A stretch of DNA of 6,712 nt from assembly GCA_002493865.1 (NCBI GenBank), contig DLAC01000057.1, forward strand, positions 1 to 6,712. Direction: 5' to 3'. The translations under genes were made by a program, and so were the position numbers. The DNA is from Caryophanales bacterium UBA7057. GTDB lineage: Bacteria; Bacillota_I; Bacilli_A; RF39; UBA660. The notes beneath the pieces are model-generated. The model had not been told where the DNA came from. It did no database searches and was given only the letters and a program-made list of their open reading frames with translations. Within the stretch, counting starts at the first letter, position 1, and each line of letters starts with the position of its first letter. Positions 1 to 6,170 of the stretch are shown here, piece after piece.

Positions 1-534
1 ACAATTATGAATCTCTTATTAAATAATTATAAATTAGTATTTAGTAGAGATGATTTAATTGGGCTAAAACCATATCATATTAGAAATTTAAAAAGTGCAA
101 CTATAAAATCTGAATTAAAGCATTATAATCAACCAGTCATCATATATCGAATTGGCGATAAACAAAATGACAAATTGGAAATTCCATCTGATTTAAAGCA
201 TATTGTATCTGAAAAGAATATTTTTAGGTATTGTACAAAACCAGAACTAGAAATACTCATGATTATCAATGAAAATTTAGTATCTGATTTTGCTAAGAGT
301 AAAAATACTGGGGACGCAAAAGGTTTTGCAAAAGATAAGATAAAATATAATGGTAGAAGATATAATCAATCTAGTAAATTTATAGAAGAATATTATGAGG
401 GGAATATTGATCATTTAGTAGCTAATTTGATTGAGTATAAAAGAATAAAAAAACATAAGAAAGATGAGTTATACCTTGCAGACTTATTAAATAGTCAAAG
501 TACTAAAAATAAAAAGAAAAAACCTGTTAGATAA
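1..534 (+). CDS. Uncharacterised Lys-rich protein, probably 5'-truncated by the window edge
   Basis: I do not recognise this protein with confidence. The first ATG in the window is at 7, but the frame is open to base 1 and any ribosome binding site would lie outside, so the true start may be upstream. Counting from that ATG it has 175 residues. It shows a segment with closely spaced acidic residues (YRIGDKQNDKLEIPSDL, about 47-63: D51, D55, E58), a TKPELEILMIINEN segment (77-90) that looks like a hydrophobic strand or helix after an acidic pair, an aromatic-acidic KFIEEYYEG stretch, and a very basic C-terminal tail (KNKKKKPVR). No signal peptide or membrane segment is visible. The spacing of acidic residues faintly recalls TOPRIM/RloB-like proteins, but this is an impression only. 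It is separated from the sigma-factor gene by a terminator, so it is probably a different transcription unit. Confidence 0.75.
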   Translation, partial: TIMNLLLNNYKLVFSRDDLIGLKPYHIRNLKSATIKSELKHYNQPVIIYRIGDKQNDKLEIPSDLKHIVSEKNIFRYCTKPELEILMIINENLVSDFAKSKNTGDAKGFAKDKIKYNGRRYNQSSKFIEEYYEGNIDHLVANLIEYKRIKKHKKDELYLADLLNSQSTKNKKKKPVR

Positions 535-562
535 ACATAATCAGTTTATCTTTTTCTTTTTT
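530..562 (+). terminator. Rho-independent terminator after the first gene
   Basis: The stem GATAAAC (530-536) pairs with GTTTATC (544-550) across a 7-base loop; A529-T551 can extend it. A T-rich tail of TTTTT-C-TTTTTT follows to 562. The 5' arm overlaps the TAA stop codon at 532-534. The stem is AT-rich and therefore modest, but the long T tract makes it a good terminator candidate. Confidence 0.75.
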
Positions 563-596
563 GAAACTTTTTAATAAAAATAGGGGATAGTATAGT
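561..596 (+). promoter_or_regulatory. Candidate promoter of the sigma/anti-sigma operon, possibly ECF-type
   Basis: The sequence TTGAAAC followed by a T run (561-571) matches the TGAAAC -35 element known for Bacillus ECF sigma factors such as SigW and SigM. Downstream, AGTATA (589-594) resembles the CGTATA -10 element, but the gap of about 21 bases is longer than the usual 16-17. Read as a sigma-A promoter, TTGAAA with GATAGT (586-591) or TATAGT (591-596) is also spaced too widely (19 or 24). The region must carry the operon's promoter, since a terminator ends at 562 and the gene begins at 609, but which sigma factor reads it is unresolved. Confidence 0.35.
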
Positions 597-608
597 GAAG
601 GTGATAAA

Positions 609-1148
609 ATGACAGTGAAAGAAAAGCAAAAGCAGTTCGAAATTATTTACAAGGATACGTACGAAGATATTATTAAATATATTGTTTGTCACTCTAGTAA
701 TATTGGAGATGTCAATGATATCTTACAAGAAACTTATTTGGAATTCTACCGAATCTTAGAAAGAAAAAATGTCAGGGAAGAAAAAATAGGTGCTTTCTTA
801 AAGGGCATTGCCAAGAACAAACTAAAAAAGCATTATGGACGTTTCTATAAAATAAGGACATACTCTCTATTCTTTAAGAATGAACAAGAAATAGAGTGGA
901 TAGAAACTGTAAAAGATGATTTTGATACATTAGATTTTGTAATTAATAAGGAATTGTCCAAAAAGGTATGGGAATATATTAAAAAGAAAAAACCACTCAT
1001 TACCAAAGTATTCTTTCTTTACTACGGTTTAGATTTAACAATTAAAGAAATTGCGAATGAGTTAAATCTGAGTGAGTCCAAGGTAAAAAATATTTTGTAT
1101 CGAACGTTAAAAGAATTGCGAGATACCTTCGGAAAGGAAAATGAGTAA
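609..1148 (+). CDS. ECF-type RNA polymerase sigma factor (sigma-70 family)
   Basis: This 179-residue protein has the size and two-domain layout of ECF (group 4) sigma factors, which direct core RNA polymerase to a small set of promoters, usually in response to envelope signals. Region 2 spans about residues 10-78 and contains the core-binding helix with the typical DVNDILQETYLEFYRIL pattern (35-50), followed by FLKGIAKNKLKKHYGR (63-78), matching the usual 'wL..IArN.l.d..R' segment. A variable linker (about 79-115) precedes region 4 (about 118-172), whose helix-turn-helix reads LTIKEIANELNLSESKVKNILYR (143-165). The ATG at 609 is preceded by AAGGTGAT (598-605), a strong ribosome binding site. 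The next gene starts 2 bases after the stop, so the two are almost certainly cotranscribed. The ECF subgroup and target promoters cannot be assigned by eye. Confidence 0.93.
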   Translation: MTVKEKQKQFEIIYKDTYEDIIKYIVCHSSNIGDVNDILQETYLEFYRILERKNVREEKIGAFLKGIAKNKLKKHYGRFYKIRTYSLFFKNEQEIEWIETVKDDFDTLDFVINKELSKKVWEYIKKKKPLITKVFFLYYGLDLTIKEIANELNLSESKVKNILYRTLKELRDTFGKENE

Positions 1149-1150
1149 AT

Positions 1151-1768
1151 ATGAAAAGAAATTCAAAAATTAAAGAGGAAATATGGAGTGATTTTGATTC
1201 TAGTAAAAATTTCCAAAAGATTATGAATCGGACAAAAGAGGAAAAGAATTCTTCTACTAGAAATGATTGGAAGATAATGTTAGTTACCAGTTTTGTATTT
1301 TTAATTCTAATCGGTGGATTTTTTTGTATAAAAGGACCAATTGCTCAAATGAAAAAGGAAAAACATATAGTAGAAAATGGAAACTTTCAAATTTTTGCCT
1401 TGTCAAATTCAGAAGAGAAAGAAGTAAAAAAGGAATTAAAAGAAAATATTCATGTTCCATTAAAAAATTATAATGAAGCGATGTCTTCTGTTCCAGGATT
1501 TCCTATTCTTTTTAAACTAGAAGGAAACGATAGTCAAATGGAAATTATTGTTAAAAATGGGAATATTTATACATGGGTGCCATCGAGTGGTATTGTTACG
1601 TTGTTAGGAGAAAAAACAATCATAAACGAAAGTCAGACTTTATATTTTCAAGTACAAAAAGATACAATAATTGATATCATTTATAGACAAGGAGAAAAGA
1701 AAATACAAAAAAGAATAACTATATATCAAGATGAAGACTTTAACTATTATGCAATTCTAACTAATTAG
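1151..1768 (+). CDS. Single-pass membrane protein, putative anti-sigma factor
   Basis: The protein has 205 residues: a charged cytoplasmic N-terminus of about 40, one strong membrane segment at about 42-60 (IMLVTSFVFLILIGGFFCI), and an outside domain of about 145 residues (61-205) rich in Lys, Glu and beta-prone stretches. The many Lys/Arg residues before the membrane segment fit an N-in, C-out orientation. The start is 2 bases after the sigma-factor stop, and its ribosome binding site (GGAAAGGAAA, 1131-1140) lies within the sigma gene, so translation is probably coupled. Sigma-then-membrane-protein order and this topology are those of ECF anti-sigma factors, which hold the sigma factor at the membrane until a signal releases it. 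I see no HxxxCxxC zinc-binding anti-sigma motif, and the cytoplasmic part is short, so the role is inferred mainly from context. I do not recognise the outside domain. Confidence 0.85.
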   Translation: MKRNSKIKEEIWSDFDSSKNFQKIMNRTKEEKNSSTRNDWKIMLVTSFVFLILIGGFFCIKGPIAQMKKEKHIVENGNFQIFALSNSEEKEVKKELKENIHVPLKNYNEAMSSVPGFPILFKLEGNDSQMEIIVKNGNIYTWVPSSGIVTLLGEKTIINESQTLYFQVQKDTIIDIIYRQGEKKIQKRITIYQDEDFNYYAILTN

Positions 1769-1777
1769 AAAGAAAAG

Positions 1778-1805
1778 AATCAGGCTAGAATGGTCTGGTT
1801 TTTAT
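1778..1805 (+). terminator. Rho-independent terminator of the sigma/anti-sigma operon
   Basis: AATCAGGC (1778-1785) can pair with GTCTGGTT (1793-1800), including two G-T pairs, around a 7-base loop (TAGAATG). The 3' arm runs into a T tract (TTTTT, 1799-1803) and then AT-rich sequence. It begins 9 bases after the stop codon at 1766-1768, where an operon terminator is expected, and it separates the regulatory pair from the polysaccharide genes. Confidence 0.75.
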
Positions 1806-1825
1806 ATGAAGTAGAATTTCTTTTC

Positions 1826-1866
1826 GACAAATTGTGACAAAAAAGACTGTTTTTCCTTGTCTTTTT
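1826..1866. repeat. GACAA direct repeats and inverted repeat over the polysaccharide promoter
   Basis: AAAAAGAC (1840-1847) and GTCTTTTT (1859-1866) form a perfect 8-bp inverted repeat with an 11-base spacer. GACAA occurs at 1826-1830 and again at 1836-1840, one helical turn apart, with its reverse complement TTGTC at 1857-1861. The right arm covers the proposed -35 box. This is the arrangement of a possible operator. The RNA hairpin would be weak and no T run follows on the + strand, so a terminator is less likely. AT-rich chance symmetry cannot be excluded. Confidence 0.35.
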
Positions 1867-1885
1867 GCTAATTTTGTGTTATTAT
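1857..1885 (+). promoter_or_regulatory. Sigma-A-like promoter of the polysaccharide operon
   Basis: TTGTCT (1857-1862, 4 of 6 to TTGACA) is followed after exactly 17 bases by TATTAT (1880-1885, 5 of 6 to TATAAT). Transcription would start near 1892, leaving a leader of only about 20 bases before the ATG at 1912. TATAGT (1883-1888) is an alternative -10 with a worse -35 partner. The 106 bases between the upstream terminator (ending 1805) and this operon contain no other clear promoter. Confidence 0.55.
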
Positions 1886-1898
1886 AGTACCCAACTTT

Positions 1899-1906
1899 AG
1901 GGGGAG
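1899..1906 (+). promoter_or_regulatory. Ribosome binding site fixing the start at 1912
   Basis: AGGGGGAG ends 5 bases before ATG 1912. The in-frame GTG at 1906 overlaps this site and so cannot be served by it, which makes 1912 the likely start. Confidence 0.8.
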
Positions 1907-1911
1907 TGGCT

Positions 1912-2589
1912 ATGAATGGAGTTAGTATCGGCTTGGATCATCAAGAAAAAGAGACAGCTTTGGTTATGAGAAAAAGTGGCTTTCTATATTGTGTTATAAA
2001 GAGAACCTTTGATATACTTGTGTCGCTAATCTCTTTAATTCTGTTAAGTCCTGTCTTTTTATTGATTGCAATATTAATTAGAATTGACTCCAAAGGACCA
2101 TCTATTTTTAAGCAAATAAGAACGGGAAGACATGGGAAAACGTTTTATTTATATAAATTTAGAAGTATGTCTATAGACAATGATGTGTATGATTTTAGCA
2201 AGAAAGATCAACATACAAGAGTGGGAAAATTATTAAGAAAAACTTCCTTGGATGAACTTCCACAATTACTAAATATTTTAAAAGGGGATATGAGTCTTAT
2301 TGGACCCCGACCATGGATTCCTGATTATTATGAAAATATGACAATAGTACAAAGGCATCGATGTGATGTTAGACCTGGTCTTACTGGACTTGCACAGTGT
2401 AATGGAAGAAACTCTCTCACCATATTTGACAAAATAGAAAATGATTTAACATATGTAAATAATTGTTCATTAATGATGGATATAAAAATAATCTTTTTAA
2501 CAATCAAAATAGTATTTTTTACCAAGCATGCTGATGCAGGAAAAAGTACGATTCATAATGAACTAAATGATTTGAGAAATCAGAGGTAA
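1912..2589 (+). CDS. Undecaprenyl-phosphate sugar-1-phosphate transferase (short phosphoglycosyl transferase)
   Basis: This 225-residue enzyme starts the polysaccharide: it moves a sugar phosphate from a UDP-sugar to undecaprenyl phosphate at the inner membrane face. It is the small, monotopic form of the bacterial sugar transferase family (PglC-like), lacking the extra membrane helices of WbaP-type enzymes. After an N-terminal extension of about 28 residues come the family start KRTFDI (30-35), a hydrophobic re-entrant helix with its Ser-Pro break (S46-P47), the YKFRSM motif (81-86), the catalytic Asp-Glu pair in TSLDELPQ (D114, E115), GDMSLIGPRP (125-134) and RPGLTGLAQ (154-162). All the expected catalytic motifs are present. 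The start is ATG 1912, not the GTG six bases earlier. As first gene of the operon it supports a Wzx/Wzy-type pathway. The donor sugar cannot be read from sequence; amino sugars such as diNAcBac or GalNAc are common for this class. Confidence 0.93.
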   Translation: MNGVSIGLDHQEKETALVMRKSGFLYCVIKRTFDILVSLISLILLSPVFLLIAILIRIDSKGPSIFKQIRTGRHGKTFYLYKFRSMSIDNDVYDFSKKDQHTRVGKLLRKTSLDELPQLLNILKGDMSLIGPRPWIPDYYENMTIVQRHRCDVRPGLTGLAQCNGRNSLTIFDKIENDLTYVNNCSLMMDIKIIFLTIKIVFFTKHADAGKSTIHNELNDLRNQR

Positions 2590-2599
2590 GGTGTAGAAG

Positions 2600-3706
2600 A
2601 TGAAAAAAAGGGTTGTTATATTAGCGAATGATACTACTTATACCTATAATTTAAGGGGCGCTATTCTTGAGGAACTAGTTCATCAAAATTATGAAGTATA
2701 TGTTGTTTCACAGGTTTTAGAATTTAAAGAAGAACTGAAAAAAATGGGATGCTATGTAATCAATATAGATATAAACAGACATGGTATAAATCCAATCTCC
2801 GATTTTAAATTGTTAAAAAAATATAGGAAAATATTAAAAGAAATTAAGCCTAGTGTTGTTTTATCTTATAATATTAAACCTAATGTATACGGAGGAATGA
2901 TTTGTCGAAAATTAAAAATTAAATTTTTTCCCAATATAACAGGAATTGGGGGGTCTTTGTATCATACTGGGTTTATGAGAAAAATAGCGATTACATTAAA
3001 TAGAATTGGATTAAAAGATGCAAATACTGTTTTCTTTCAAAATCAGGAGAATTGGGATTTTTTTAAATCACATAAGATATTATCTAATAAAACAAAAATA
3101 TGTTTACTTCCAGGTTCTGGAGTTGATTTAAAAAGGAATCCTGTTTTAAAATATCCAGAAGATGACAATATTCGATTTTTATTTATTGCTAGAATTATGA
3201 AAGATAAAGGGATTGATATTTACCTAGAAATTGCTAAGGCAATGAAGGAAAAATACCCAAATACGGAATTTCATATTTGTGGCTATTGTGAAGAAGAAAA
3301 ATATAGAACAATGTTACAATTATACCAGCAACAAGGGTTAATTATTTATCATGGTGAGCAAAAAAATCTACTTTCTTTTTTTGAAGTGGCTGATTGTATT
3401 GTTCTTCCATCATTTCATGAAGGGATGGCTAATGTATTATTAGAGGCAGCTTCTCTTGGAAGAATGATTATTTGTTCTGATTGTAGCGGATGTAAAGAAA
3501 TCGTTGATAATGGAAAGACAGGTTATGCAGTTTCAACGGGAGATACTTCAAAGTTCATTGAAATGTCAGAAAAAGTAATCGGTATGTCAAAAAGCGAAAG
3601 AAAAGAAATGGGGCTAAATGGAAGAAGAAAAATTGAAAAAGAGTTTGATAGAAAGCTTGTGGTAAATAGCTACTTAAAGGCAATAGATGATGCTTTAACA
3701 TTATGA
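2600..3706 (+). CDS. GT4-family glycosyltransferase (PglA/EpsD-like)
   Basis: The 368-residue protein has the two Rossmann-like domains of GT-B glycosyltransferases and no membrane segment, so it likely acts at the cytoplasmic membrane face, adding a sugar to the lipid-linked product of the preceding gene. The N-terminal half (about 1-180) carries the acceptor-side pattern of the PglA/EpsD-like group: NLRGAILEELVHQNYEVYVV near the start, then SYNIKPNVYGG and FPNITGIGG. The C-terminal domain starts near IRFLFIARIMKDKGIDIYLE and includes the E-x7-E donor-binding motif HEGMANVLLEA (E274, E282) and a CKEIVDNGKTGYAV segment, all normal for retaining GT4 enzymes. The start ATG at 2600 is preceded by TAAGGTG (2587-2593), which overlaps the stop of the upstream gene, so translation is closely linked. 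The PglA resemblance hints at addition of an N-acetylated sugar, but donor and linkage are not determined. Confidence 0.9.
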   Translation: MKKRVVILANDTTYTYNLRGAILEELVHQNYEVYVVSQVLEFKEELKKMGCYVINIDINRHGINPISDFKLLKKYRKILKEIKPSVVLSYNIKPNVYGGMICRKLKIKFFPNITGIGGSLYHTGFMRKIAITLNRIGLKDANTVFFQNQENWDFFKSHKILSNKTKICLLPGSGVDLKRNPVLKYPEDDNIRFLFIARIMKDKGIDIYLEIAKAMKEKYPNTEFHICGYCEEEKYRTMLQLYQQQGLIIYHGEQKNLLSFFEVADCIVLPSFHEGMANVLLEAASLGRMIICSDCSGCKEIVDNGKTGYAVSTGDTSKFIEMSEKVIGMSKSERKEMGLNGRRKIEKEFDRKLVVNSYLKAIDDALTL

Positions 3707-3730
3707 ATTTAATATAAAAGGGGGATTTCT

Positions 3731-4852
3731 ATGAAAATTTCAATTTTTACGGAAGTAAGAGTTTATTTATATAAGAAAAAGTACTACGCAGATGCATCTT
3801 TTAAAAGGGTAGTTGAAAGATATCAAGATAAATTTCAAATACTTTATCTATTCACTAGAGTAATAGAAACGAATAGTGTACCACAAGGACATGTAGAAAT
3901 CTCAAGTAAAGTCAATTATATTAATATTGGATCTTTAAAATACTTTTTAAGAAAAGGATTAAATAAAGAGGGATTAGAACTATTTAAAAATAGTGACTTA
4001 ATCATAATGAGATTGCCTTCTATTATTTCAGTTAGGGTGTATAAATATATAAAAAAATATCATAAAAAATATATGTCTGAAGTAGTAGGGAATGCCTTTA
4101 ATTCCTATTGGAATCATGGCGTTTATGGAAAATTAATTGCGTTCCCATTAAATTTATATATAAAAAAAATAGTGAAGAGAAGTAACTATGCCATATATGT
4201 TACTGAAAAGTATTTACAAAAAGTATATCCTTGTAACGGGTATACATCTTATGCTTCAAATGTAAATATAAAGGAAACTACAAATATAAAGAAATATAGA
4301 AAATTAGGAAGTACAATTAATATTTTTACTGCTGGTGCTGTTGGGGGAAAATATAAAGGACAACAGTATATTATTAAAGCAATTTCAAAACTTAAGAAAG
4401 AAAATATTACAATTAACTATTATTTAGCGGGAAAAGGCAAACCTACCTATCTATCCAAAGTTGCCAAAAGATTTGGTGTATCAGAAAATGTCCACTTTCT
4501 AGGAATGTTAAATCGTGAAGAAGTTTTTGATACAATGAGGAACATGGATTTGTATGTACTTCCTAGTCCACAGGAGGGATTACCAAGATCCGTAATAGAA
4601 GCGATGAGTATAGGATTAGTATGTTTAGGAACTGACGTAGCAGGCATTCCTGAATTACTAGATGATAAATGTCTATTCAAAAGGAAAAGCGTCCATTCTT
4701 TTATTAAATGTTTTAAAGGTGTTTTAAAAGAAGACTTAACAAAAATTTCTAAACGTAATATTAATGAATCTAAAAAATATGACAGTAAATTATTAGATCA
4801 AAGAAGAAATTCTTTTTATGGGTATATGATAGAAGATATATTGAATAAATAA
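3731..4852 (+). CDS. GT4-family glycosyltransferase
   Basis: A second GT-B glycosyltransferase of 373 residues that probably adds a later sugar to the lipid-linked unit. The N-terminal domain (about 1-190) is Lys- and Tyr-rich and diverged. The C-terminal domain (about 195-350) is typical of glycosyltransferase group 1: a GAVGGKYKGQQYIIKAI segment (202-218) equivalent to the usual 'G.l...KG...li.A', INYYLAGKGK, NVHFLGMLNREEVFDTMRNMDLYVLPS, the E-x7-E motif in EGLPRSVIEAM (E282, E290) and DVAGIPELL. The run of basic residues and amphipathic stretches in the N-terminal half fits peripheral membrane binding. A strong ribosome binding site (AAAGGGGGA, 3717-3725) lies 5 bases before the ATG, and the gap to the previous gene is 24 bases. 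It is not a recent copy of the preceding glycosyltransferase: outside the shared motifs the two differ strongly. Substrate unknown. Confidence 0.9.
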   Translation: MKISIFTEVRVYLYKKKYYADASFKRVVERYQDKFQILYLFTRVIETNSVPQGHVEISSKVNYINIGSLKYFLRKGLNKEGLELFKNSDLIIMRLPSIISVRVYKYIKKYHKKYMSEVVGNAFNSYWNHGVYGKLIAFPLNLYIKKIVKRSNYAIYVTEKYLQKVYPCNGYTSYASNVNIKETTNIKKYRKLGSTINIFTAGAVGGKYKGQQYIIKAISKLKKENITINYYLAGKGKPTYLSKVAKRFGVSENVHFLGMLNREEVFDTMRNMDLYVLPSPQEGLPRSVIEAMSIGLVCLGTDVAGIPELLDDKCLFKRKSVHSFIKCFKGVLKEDLTKISKRNINESKKYDSKLLDQRRNSFYGYMIEDILNK

Positions 4853-4858
4853 GAAAAG

Positions 4859-4866
4859 AAAGGTGA
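4859..4866 (+). promoter_or_regulatory. Ribosome binding site fixing the start at 4875
   Basis: AAAGGTGA lies 8 bases before ATG 4875. The in-frame GTG at 4863 is part of this site, so translation should begin at 4875. Confidence 0.75.
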
Positions 4867-4874
4867 GGATTTCT

Positions 4875-6170
4875 ATGACTATATCTACCAATCGATTTAT
4901 AGTGTACTTTTACTTAGTGATTGCAACGGTATTATTGTTTTTATTTAACAACCTATATTGCTTTTGTACAATTAATTTTTTATTGATTGCCCTACTATGT
5001 GCACGTCTAAAACTAGATATTAAAAACCCTCTCTTACTATTTTTAGCTATTTTTATTTTATATCAGATATCTTATCCGATTTTAAATGCAATGGATATTA
5101 AAGTTTTTGAGTATTGTACTTTAAATGATAATTATTATATTTATAGCTGGATTGCAACAGTTTCTTTCTTTCTTTTTTATGGTTCTATTGAAAATGTTAC
5201 TTATAAAAAAGAGAATATCACAATAAATGTAAATAAACCACTATTAAAAGTGATCTATATTGTATTATGTGCTATTAGTATAGCGGCTTCCTTTTCCATT
5301 ATTCAAAATGGATATCAGAGTAAATATGAATTAGCCCATGTTTCTAGTATTTTAATAAAATTAGGAAACATCACTTACACGGCCTTAATTGCGTTTCCAC
5401 TTTACTTTGTTTTAAGTAAAAACATGAGTAAAAGAGGTAAATTATTTATTTTGATTTTTAACTTCATGCTTGTACTCTTAGGTATGTTTACCTATGGAGA
5501 AAGAAATTATGTATTTAATTATGTTATTGTTTTAATCATTTACTATTTTACAATGAATCAAGTAAAGTTAAAAAAAATTATATTTATTGCAGTTTTTTCT
5601 GTTCTTTTACTTGCCTCATCCTCTTCTATGAAAATGTTATTTTCAAGTAGTAGTTATAAGTCAAATTCTCAAGATTCCAATATCATAGTTGGCTTTTTAA
5701 ATTCAGATTTCGCATCGGCCGGATTTAATTTTAATTTTCTATTAAATCAAAAAGCAGATTCTATTTTTAAAGGAAAGACGTATATATATGATTTTCTAAG
5801 CCCTTTAGAGGATTTCCTTCCTATTTCTCAGTATAGTTCAACAAAATGGTATACCAATACATATTGGAACGCTAGAAAAACTGGTGTCGGATTTACGATG
5901 TTAGGGGAAGGATATATTAATTTTGGATTATTTGGAATCATTTTACAGATGTTTCTTTTAGCGAGATTAATCAAATTTTTCTATTCTAGAAGTAATAAAA
6001 ACTACTATTATTACATTATCTATATTGGCTTTATTTCCTTAGTTATGTATTCATGTAGACAGGCCTTGGGAAATATTATTAGCCCGTTATTTAAGTATAA
6101 TATTCTAATCGCTTTAGGTGTTTACATTGTAAATCATATGATAAAAAAGAAAAGTGGGGATGTTATATGA
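4875..6170 (+). CDS. wzy: Wzy-type polysaccharide repeat-unit polymerase (multi-pass membrane protein)
   Basis: This 431-residue protein is strongly hydrophobic, with about 10-12 membrane segments (for example near 8-24, 29-44, 50-66, 86-102, 122-141, 158-177, 185-205, 212-227, 232-250, and three more after 350). Wzy-type polymerases join lipid-linked repeat units on the outside of the membrane. Features of the O-antigen polymerase group visible here are the charged motif TYGERNY at the end of a helix (G208-E209-R210), a large hydrophilic loop at about 252-345, and GVGFTMLGEGYINFGLFGI (337-355) at the loop's end, resembling the 'G.g.s.i.e.yl.fG..G' pattern of repeat-unit polymerases. Sequence conservation in this family is low, so topology, motif pattern and position between glycosyltransferases and a flippase carry the call. 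O-antigen ligase relatives are the main alternative. The start is ATG 4875; the stop overlaps the next start by ATGA. Confidence 0.85.
   Translation: MTISTNRFIVYFYLVIATVLLFLFNNLYCFCTINFLLIALLCARLKLDIKNPLLLFLAIFILYQISYPILNAMDIKVFEYCTLNDNYYIYSWIATVSFFLFYGSIENVTYKKENITINVNKPLLKVIYIVLCAISIAASFSIIQNGYQSKYELAHVSSILIKLGNITYTALIAFPLYFVLSKNMSKRGKLFILIFNFMLVLLGMFTYGERNYVFNYVIVLIIYYFTMNQVKLKKIIFIAVFSVLLLASSSSMKMLFSSSSYKSNSQDSNIIVGFLNSDFASAGFNFNFLLNQKADSIFKGKTYIYDFLSPLEDFLPISQYSSTKWYTNTYWNARKTGVGFTMLGEGYINFGLFGIILQMFLLARLIKFFYSRSNKNYYYYIIYIGFISLVMYSCRQALGNIISPLFKYNILIALGVYIVNHMIKKKSGDVI

Noticed and set aside
1267..1473. 68-codon open frame on the + strand
   Set aside because: It lies wholly inside the putative anti-sigma gene in another frame, with low-complexity Lys/Arg/Ser content and no convincing ribosome binding site.
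1840..1866. Inverted repeat as a second rho-independent terminator
   Set aside because: The stem is mostly A-T pairs with an 11-base loop, no T run follows on the + strand, and it overlaps the -35 box; an operator is a better reading.
1906..1911. GTG at 1906 as start of the phosphoglycosyl transferase
   Set aside because: It overlaps the AGGGGGAG ribosome binding site and would leave no site of its own; ATG 1912 is correctly spaced.
2328..2525. 65-codon open frame on the - strand
   Set aside because: It is antisense to conserved motifs of the phosphoglycosyl transferase and has no family features; a shadow of the real gene.
4447..4680. 77-codon open frame on the - strand
   Set aside because: It is antisense to the donor-binding domain of the second glycosyltransferase, whose conserved motifs explain the open frame.
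4863..4874. GTG at 4863 as start of the polymerase gene
   Set aside because: It lies within the AAAGGTGA ribosome binding site; ATG 4875 has normal spacing.
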